Source: Phalacrocorax aristotelis (Eukaryota; Chordata; Aves; Suliformes; Phalacrocoracidae). Taken from it: DNA of 64,000 nucleotides. Below the pieces are notes generated by a model. It saw nothing but the letters and a program-made list of their open reading frames with translations, was not told where the DNA came from and searched no databases. This document shows, piece after piece, positions 59,338 through 64,000 of the stretch (positions are counted from its first letter, which is position 1; every line of letters starts with the position of its first letter). The stretch spans positions 102,551,799 through 102,615,798 of the forward strand of contig NC_134276.1 in the NCBI RefSeq assembly GCF_949628215.1, in the 5' to 3' direction. Position numbers and translations under genes: made by a program.

Positions 59338-62300
59338 GTGAAGTCTGCGGGGGGAGCGGCGGCCCTTCGGGGTACTGGGGGGCGGGAAGGAAACGGCATG
59401 TCACGCGTGTGCACTCACCCACCTCTTACGCTCACTCGGGGTCTCGAAACTTCTTCCCTCCCCTGTCGCGTCGCCCCCCACCCCCCACCCCCCGGACCCT
59501 GAGGCACCAGGCATTCTGCCGACGCCGGCTATTCTGCGCCCCGTAGGTGCGGCAGCTGAGCACGTCGGCGGCGAGGCCGGTCTCCAAGCTGGTCAAGGTG
59601 AGGGGAGCGGGGTGGGGGTGCGTGGGGGTGCCACCGGTTGGGCCGCCTGGGCGGGGTTGTGTAGCGGTGTCGCTGCCCCGGGGAGGGGTGCGGGGGTGTC
59701 GCTGCCCCGGGGGGTGTGTAGGGTTGTCGCCGCCGGGGCGGGCTGTGGGGGTGTCGCCGCCGGGGCGGGCAGCCGCCGGCTCCCCGGGTCGGGGCCGCCC
59801 GCAGCACCTGCCCACTCTGTCGCCCCCAGCCCCCCATACAGGTGTACGGGCTGGAGGGTCGCTACGCCACCGCCCTGTACTCCGCCGCCACCAAGCAAAA
59901 GAAGCTGGACCAGGTAGAGAAGGAGTTGAGCCGAGTGTCGGTAAGATATTCGCCAGCCCGCGTTCAGCTTGAGCTCGCAAAGGGGGCTGGTGGTGGTGGG
60001 GTTCCCCTACGGCTGCTTGTTAGGAGGGAGGTGGGCACAGCTTTCCCACACTGCGGGACGCCCACTCACGGCTGGCCTGGTGTGCCTGCTGTCTGCCCTG
60101 CGCCCCCAGTGTTAACCTACTTGGAAGCGATAGGTGAGGCAAGAGGAGCATCAGCTCTACAAGAAACATACTGTAAATGAGCTAGACCTGGAGCTACCAT
60201 TTCACTCCCCATCTCCTTCTGACCCCGTTATTTTTGCTCAGTGAATGACTATGTTGCCTGCTTTGGGTAGTCCAGGTAGCCCTTGTGATGCCTGGAAAAC
60301 TCCTGGTCTTTATCATGTTGTTTGCATATCCTCTTAGACTCTTTTGAAGGACCCCAAGCTATCCAGTGTTGTTATGAACCCGCATACCAAGAGCGCAGTT
60401 AAACAAAAAGCTGTGAATGATGCATTAGCTAAAGAGAAGATGTCCCCTATTACTGTCAACCTGATGAGTGAGTAACATTTGACTTCTGAAGGACATCCAG
60501 GGCTACTTATTTTTACTGGTAGCTAAACAAATCTGCTTCTAGTGGGTGCTTTAAACCTCTTCAAAACATCTACCTCTTCTAGATTTGCTTGCTGAAAACG
60601 GTCGGTTGCGTTACACTCCAGACATTGTTTCTGCATTTGGGAAGATCATGAGTGCATACCGAGGAGAAGTGCTGTGCACAGTCACCACTGCACAGGTGAG
60701 TTAAGAACCTCTAGATCAAGCCTAACAGGTAGCGGTATAAACGGCAAACTTCTTTAGCTTAATTTTGCTCTCTGTAGTGTAAGTACTTGCTACCTGAGTA
60801 GTGAGGAAATATCTCGCCTCTACCAAGATGAAAGTTTTCTGCAAATAGATTTTTGATATCCAACAATTATTCATCAAAGATTACACTTGTTCCTCCCATT
60901 TCAGTTTAACATGTAACATCTTTCCTTCCTACATGTGAAACCAGTGGCTGATAAAAGTCAGTCTGCTCTGCAGATGCGACTGCCCCTGCTCTTTTTCTGT
61001 CATTAGGATTGTACGGATCAGGTCGGAACTAAGACAAGGTATTAGCTAGAGCAAGGCAGATCCCTGATAGGACAGAGAATGCCTGTGGTGCTTGGTGCTG
61101 TGCTTCACAGGGAGCCACTACCTAATTCACCACCCGAAGTAATAAGGACAAGCAGCTGACTCTGAAACTGTAGGAAGACTTCTGCAAAAGTAGCAGACAG
61201 GCAAGCCTGGCTGGTGCTCAGGAAGGTGAGAGGGAAGGTGATGTCTCCATGAGCTGTAAATGTCAGGCTGGAGGCACAGTGGTTCTGGCACTTCAGTAAT
61301 TTCTTCATTCATGGATCTGTGCCCAGCTCTGTTCCAGCAGGAGGCTGGTCAGCTAGGTACGTAATGTAAATCTGTAGCCCTTGGGTGGGGCTGCAGTGAA
61401 CTACCTACCTAGAATGGAGAGAGTGATCCACTTCATGTTGACTGGCTCCCTGTAGGCCATGAGTGCAGATCGGCAGTCTAGTTGGTAGCCTTCAGGGACA
61501 TGTGGGCACACAAGCGTGGACAAACCTACCCACAGATTTTCCTAAATATTTCATAGGTACAGTTACTTTCCTGCTGCTTTTTTTCCCCCCCTATGTGCGG
61601 TTGTTGTTAATTTCTTTTGGCTCTCAAACTGTTGGCTATTAAATAGGAATGATTTAAATTGCCAGTAGTGCAGAACCACTGCTTCTCATTGAAGTCCTGT
61701 TTGTTTCTATCTCAGTGGTATCCGAGTGACTCGTAGGGATAGCAAGGACAAATTCACAGTGTCTCTCCCACAGGGGTGCAGGGTTCTTCTGCGGTGATGA
61801 AGAGAGGCGGACTTAGCCAGGAGCATTCTGCAAGCCTGCAGCAGGGCTGGGGGCTCGCCACCAGTGTCCTCCGTCACTGCCCAGTGCTGCGTATGAAACT
61901 GTGCTTCTCAAGCTGACGGTCTTAATTGTTAGAAGCAGCAAAATTAATCTTTCCTTGTGCAGCCTGAACACCTGCTGCTGCGAGGCAGATCTCAAGGTTT
62001 CCATCAAGTGCTTGCTTTGGCAAGTACGGATTCCTGACGCTTGCCACCTGAAGATGTCAGCATGGAACTTTTGCTGGGAATGCGTGCACAAATAACACAG
62101 TGTTTCATGAAATGAGGAGCGCACAAAACGACTGCTGTTTCTGTGCTGTTTTTTTGTTATTCCCGCTCAGGAAGGCTGCTTAATCTGCCGTCCTGGTGGA
62201 AGCGTTTGTCTTCAGAAAAGTCTGAATAGAAAACTTGGGTTCTTGTTATATTGCTTGAATGATTTCAAGTCCTTCCTTTTCTTTGTCTTCGGCTTGTATT

Positions 62301-62802
62301 TTTCAGCCCTTGGATGACGCCAGCCTTACTGAGCTGAAAAGTGCTCTGAATGGATTCTTGGCTAAGGGAGAGGTCTTAAAGCTGGAGACCAAGGTCTGGA
62401 TTTTTTGATTTGTAAATAAATTTCATCAAGTTCATGTTAAGCTGGGATTTTGCCTCTCTGATCTTTAAAAAATAATTTTACTGAATGGAGTTGCTATATT
62501 GCATGGTTCTGTGCTTTCTTGTAGATCCAATGATGCTTTAATTACCAAAATCTTAACTTGGGAATACAGTGACTGCAAAGTTATCTTAAAAAAAGGCTCT
62601 TTTAAAAGCTTTTTTACTGGTGTAAAAATTGGGTACTAGGCTAACAGGTTCTTGCTAATAGGATTTCTGTTCAATATTTCTTCTTTAGACTGATCCGTCA
62701 ATCCTTGGTGGCATGATTGTCAATATCGGGGAGAAGTATGTGGACATGTCAACAAAGTCAAAGATCCAGAAACTCACCAAAATCATGAGAGAGACTGTCT
62801 AG
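59308..62802 (+). CDS. ATP5PO: ATP synthase peripheral stalk subunit OSCP (whole coding span, 7 exons)
   Basis: Subunit OSCP of mitochondrial F1Fo-ATP synthase. It sits on top of the F1 head and ties it to the peripheral stalk, acting as the stator connection. Coding exons are 59308-59337, 59547-59597, 59830-59940, 60338-60467, 60583-60695, 62307-62393 and 62689-62802, joined in frame into 211 residues (human has 213). Residues 1-21 ([10 protein letters not shown], then [11 protein letters not shown]) form a basic, Ser/Thr-rich, acid-free mitochondrial presequence. Cleavage before VSKLVK would leave 190 residues, the known mature length of bovine OSCP. The N-terminal helical domain includes [16 protein letters not shown]. 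The C-terminal part has NLLAENGRL and the delta/OSCP signature region [11 protein letters not shown] with IGEKYVDMS. The start is chosen by homology and by the CpG-island/YY1 context. Every junction has GT/AG ends, and there are no internal stops. It appears functional. Confidence 0.98.
59547..59597 (+). CDS. ATP5PO: ATP5PO coding exon 2
   Basis: Encodes residues 11-27 ([17 protein letters not shown]), covering the end of the presequence and the probable processing site after ARP. Acceptor ccccgtag|gtg, donor aag|gtgagg, both in phase 0. The intron that follows is 232 bases and holds a G-rich minisatellite. Confidence 0.95.
59640..59775. repeat. GC-rich minisatellite in ATP5PO intron 2
   Basis: Imperfect units built around gtgtcgctgccccgg and gtgtcgccgccggggcgg repeat four to five times, with G-rich spacers such as ggggaggggtgcggggg. 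It falls between exons 2 and 3, only about 55 bases from the exon 3 acceptor. Runs of G on the sense strand give it G-quadruplex potential. Copy number may vary among individuals. Confidence 0.85.
59830..59940 (+). CDS. ATP5PO: ATP5PO coding exon 3
   Basis: Encodes residues 28-64, from [10 protein letters not shown] to VEKELSRVS, the start of the N-terminal helical domain that contacts F1 alpha-subunit N-termini. Acceptor cgcccccag|ccc, donor tcg|gtaaga, phase 0 at both ends. The following intron is 397 bases. Confidence 0.97.
60338..60467 (+). CDS. ATP5PO: ATP5PO coding exon 4
   Basis: Encodes residues 65-107 and the first base of codon 108 ([12 protein letters not shown] to SPITVNLM, then N split by the intron). 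Acceptor ctcttag|act, donor atga|gtgagt. This is the only intron in the gene that splits a codon. The following intron is just 115 bases. Confidence 0.97.
60583..60695 (+). CDS. ATP5PO: ATP5PO coding exon 5
   Basis: Completes Asn108 and encodes residues 109-145, [10 protein letters not shown] to [10 protein letters not shown]. Acceptor cttctag|at, donor cag|gtgagt. The LLAENGRL helix is highly conserved in OSCP. The following intron, at 1,611 bases, is the largest in the gene. Confidence 0.97.
60696..62306 (+). other. ATP5PO: ATP5PO intron 5, the longest intron
   Basis: No hosted gene is recognised. I looked for paired C/D boxes, H/ACA boxes with hairpins and known miRNAs and found none convincing. 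Frames inside are short. A T/C-rich stretch (ttttttcccccc) lies near 61580. Confidence 0.6.
62307..62393 (+). CDS. ATP5PO: ATP5PO coding exon 6
   Basis: Encodes residues 146-174, [10 protein letters not shown] to EVLKLETK. Acceptor tttttcag|ccc is strong. The donor, aag|gtctgg, departs from the usual gtaagt at positions +3 to +6 and looks weak. Homology of the flanking protein (LKLETK joined to TDPSILGG) fixes the junction. Reading through would reach a stop after four extra codons. Confidence 0.96.
62689..62802 (+). CDS. ATP5PO: ATP5PO coding exon 7 and stop
   Basis: Encodes residues 175-211, [11 protein letters not shown] to KIMRETV, and the TAG stop at 62800-62802. It carries the OSCP/delta family signature region. 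Acceptor cttctttag|act. The 3' untranslated region is very short, about 65 bases to the poly(A) site. Confidence 0.97.
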   Translation, partial: TDPSILGGMIVNIGEKYVDMSTKSKIQKLTKIMRETV

Positions 62803-62846
62803 CAAGCCGTCCTTGTCATTCACTATGAAACCTGTCAGATGGAAAC

Positions 62847-62852
62847 AATAAA
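62847..62852 (+). terminator. ATP5PO: Polyadenylation signal of ATP5PO
   Basis: AATAAA 45 bases after the stop codon, followed within 30 bases by a GT-rich stretch (gacggtgtgaagtattttg). Cleavage is expected at about 62865-62875. The short 3' UTR fits an abundant housekeeping mRNA. Confidence 0.85.
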
Positions 62853-62875
62853 ATAATTTCTTCTGGAATAGACGG

Positions 62876-64000
62876 TGTGAAGTATTTTGATTCAGAGACA
62901 CAGCACTGAGGGAGAGAGGTGGTGATGCTGCAGTGACTTTCACTTAGCCCTTGCTGAACATTTATTGACACAGCTTGAAAATGTATCTCACCCTGACCGC
63001 AGGGGAACATTGCTCTGGAGGAAGTGGAGAGTAATGCTCTAGGAGCTGTTAAACGGGCCACTGCTGCTGGGGTTCTGGCAGCTTTTTGCTAGGGCTGTTG
63101 TCGGGCCGGCGGTGCGATGGCGGCGCGATAGCCCTGCTGCCGCTCGGGCCGTTTCAGCATGTGGAAGGTGCAAACGTTGGAAGCGCAACTGGTAGATTCT
63201 CCTGCGAGAGCGACAGTGGCTGTTGAAATGGTGCGTCATCGGCACGTTCCCTCCAGCAATGGCTGTATCAGGCCCAGTTTACTTCCATGTCTGTAGCGCT
63301 GGAGAGAGTTTGTATATGCCTTAAACTAAAATTACCCTCCGAAAGCTTGCTAGTTAGAGGGCTAGGGTGTCTCTAACTTAAAACTCTGCACAAAAGTATT
63401 TGGGATGGGACGGGTTCACAGCTAAGGAGTGCTATGGCAGTGTTGTGGCTAGCTGCATGTGCTTCCCCGTTAACATCTGGGCACAAATTTATAACTGTTC
63501 TCTGTCTTGAAGTGCTGTGCCTCTGTTTTACATTTAGATACTCTTCAACAGGCTTGTGAAGGAGCGTGAAGTGCCCGTTTGTCCCTGTTGGCTTTTGGTC
63601 AAGAACTGATGTCTGAGTTAAGTACTCCATGCTGGAAGTACGTTTCCCCCCCAAGGCTGCTGGCTGTATGCCCTGCCTGGAGGGGTTGCAGGAGAGGAAG
63701 AGGCTGTGCCTGGCTTCTTGCCAGCCCTCCTGGGGGCAGGGGAGTGGTGGGTGGAATCGGCCAAGGAAGCCCAGAAGCAGAATGAAGGGGTCGTTCTGGA
63801 GGTGGTGGGAGCAGCAGGGAGGGCTCATGCTGGGGAAGAGAAGGGAGGGCTTAAGCTTCTGGGGTGGGTGATGAGGGCAGGCAGCGCTTGGGGGCGCCCC
63901 CAGGAGGCTAGGCTCAGTCAGAGGCAGGGCAGAGGGGCTGCCAGAGGCCTGCAGCCCTGGGGGAGGGGCAGTGGGGCAGCGAGTGGTGCAAAGGGGCCTC
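62876..64000. other. Sequence downstream of ATP5PO, no gene recognised
   Basis: A small GC-rich patch at 63098-63160 (gggccggcggtgcgatggcg) and G-rich DNA from about 63650 to the end are the only notable parts. In other vertebrates the neighbour here is ITSN1, on the opposite strand and convergent. No ITSN1 exon is recognisable, so its 3' end probably lies beyond the window, or its 3' UTR is present but cannot be identified by reading. The end of the window has several GGGG runs (63958-63996). Confidence 0.5.

Larger units (their letters stand above)
58700..59960. promoter_or_regulatory. ATP5PO: CpG island and promoter region of ATP5PO
   Basis: GC content and CG dinucleotide density rise sharply from about 58.7 kb, peak at 59.0-59.3 kb and continue through exon 3. 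No TATA box precedes the gene, as expected for a CpG-island housekeeping promoter. Transcription probably starts within about 59200-59300, just upstream of the ATG at 59308. Motifs inside include two ZNF143-type sites, an NRF1-like site and a YY1 site. Many long open frames here on both strands are by-products of high GC. Whether the promoter also fires to the left is unknown; no leftward gene is visible. Confidence 0.85.

Noticed and set aside
59432-59980. 182-codon minus-strand frame and its overlapping partners across the ATP5PO CpG island
   Set aside because: Pro/Arg/Gly-rich artefacts of the GC-rich minisatellite and CpG island; they lie antisense to real ATP5PO exons.
60696-62306. Possible snoRNA hosted in ATP5PO intron 5
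   Set aside because: Single tgatga-, ctga- or aca-like strings occur, but no properly spaced C/D or H/ACA pairs with terminal stems were found.
1-64000. CRISPR array, operon, phage or other prokaryotic defence system
   Set aside because: No regularly spaced identical repeats, no dense ORFs or ribosome binding sites; the content is clearly that of a vertebrate genome.

Overview
This is vertebrate, most probably bird, genomic DNA. Two lines of evidence support this: chicken-repeat-1 (CR1) LINEs whose 3' ends carry the characteristic tail (reverse strand at 43838 reads agaatcatagaatcat), and a solo LTR of the ERVL kind that is common in bird genomes. No bacterial gene density, operons, CRISPR or rRNA/tRNA genes are visible.

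Only one gene is convincingly present. At the right end (59308-62802, + strand) lies a complete seven-exon ATP5PO (ATP5O, OSCP), the peripheral-stalk subunit that couples F1 to Fo in mitochondrial ATP synthase. All seven coding exons join in frame with GT/AG junctions into a 211-residue protein with a mitochondrial presequence. The gene starts in a CpG island with two ZNF143-type sites, an NRF1-like site and a YY1 motif over the start codon. This is the architecture expected of a nuclear-encoded respiratory housekeeping gene.

The other ~58 kb to the left looks intergenic: single open frames are short and none shows a recognisable domain outside transposable elements. In human the neighbours of ATP5PO are ITSN1 (convergent, past its 3' end) and, across a large gap, MRPS6/SLC5A3 (divergent). 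I saw exons of neither, so the left part is probably the ATP5PO-MRPS6 intergenic gap. Region by region: 1.26-3.2 kb is a very old, long CR1; 12.2 kb is a striking 25-bp-stem inverted repeat; 18.5-18.95 kb may be an old tandem duplication of AT-rich non-coding DNA; 24.9 kb has a duplicated AT-rich motif; 26.6-27.7 kb is a 1.12-kb solo LTR with a near-perfect target-site duplication; 38.9-39.9 and 43.8-44.5 kb are younger 5'-truncated CR1 copies on the minus strand; MIR-like SINE relics are scattered at 3.6, 34.2, 42.6, 55.1 and 58.3 kb.

I found no convincing new multi-gene biological system. The signals most worth a second look are the 12.2-kb hairpin, the paired ZNF143 sites of the ATP5PO promoter, a 38-nt uninterrupted alternating purine-pyrimidine (Z-DNA-type) tract, the duplicated AT-rich elements, and a set of short perfect inverted repeats with tiny loops that resemble template-switch mutations. 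Family assignments come from reading the sequence and remembered consensus features; no database search was run.
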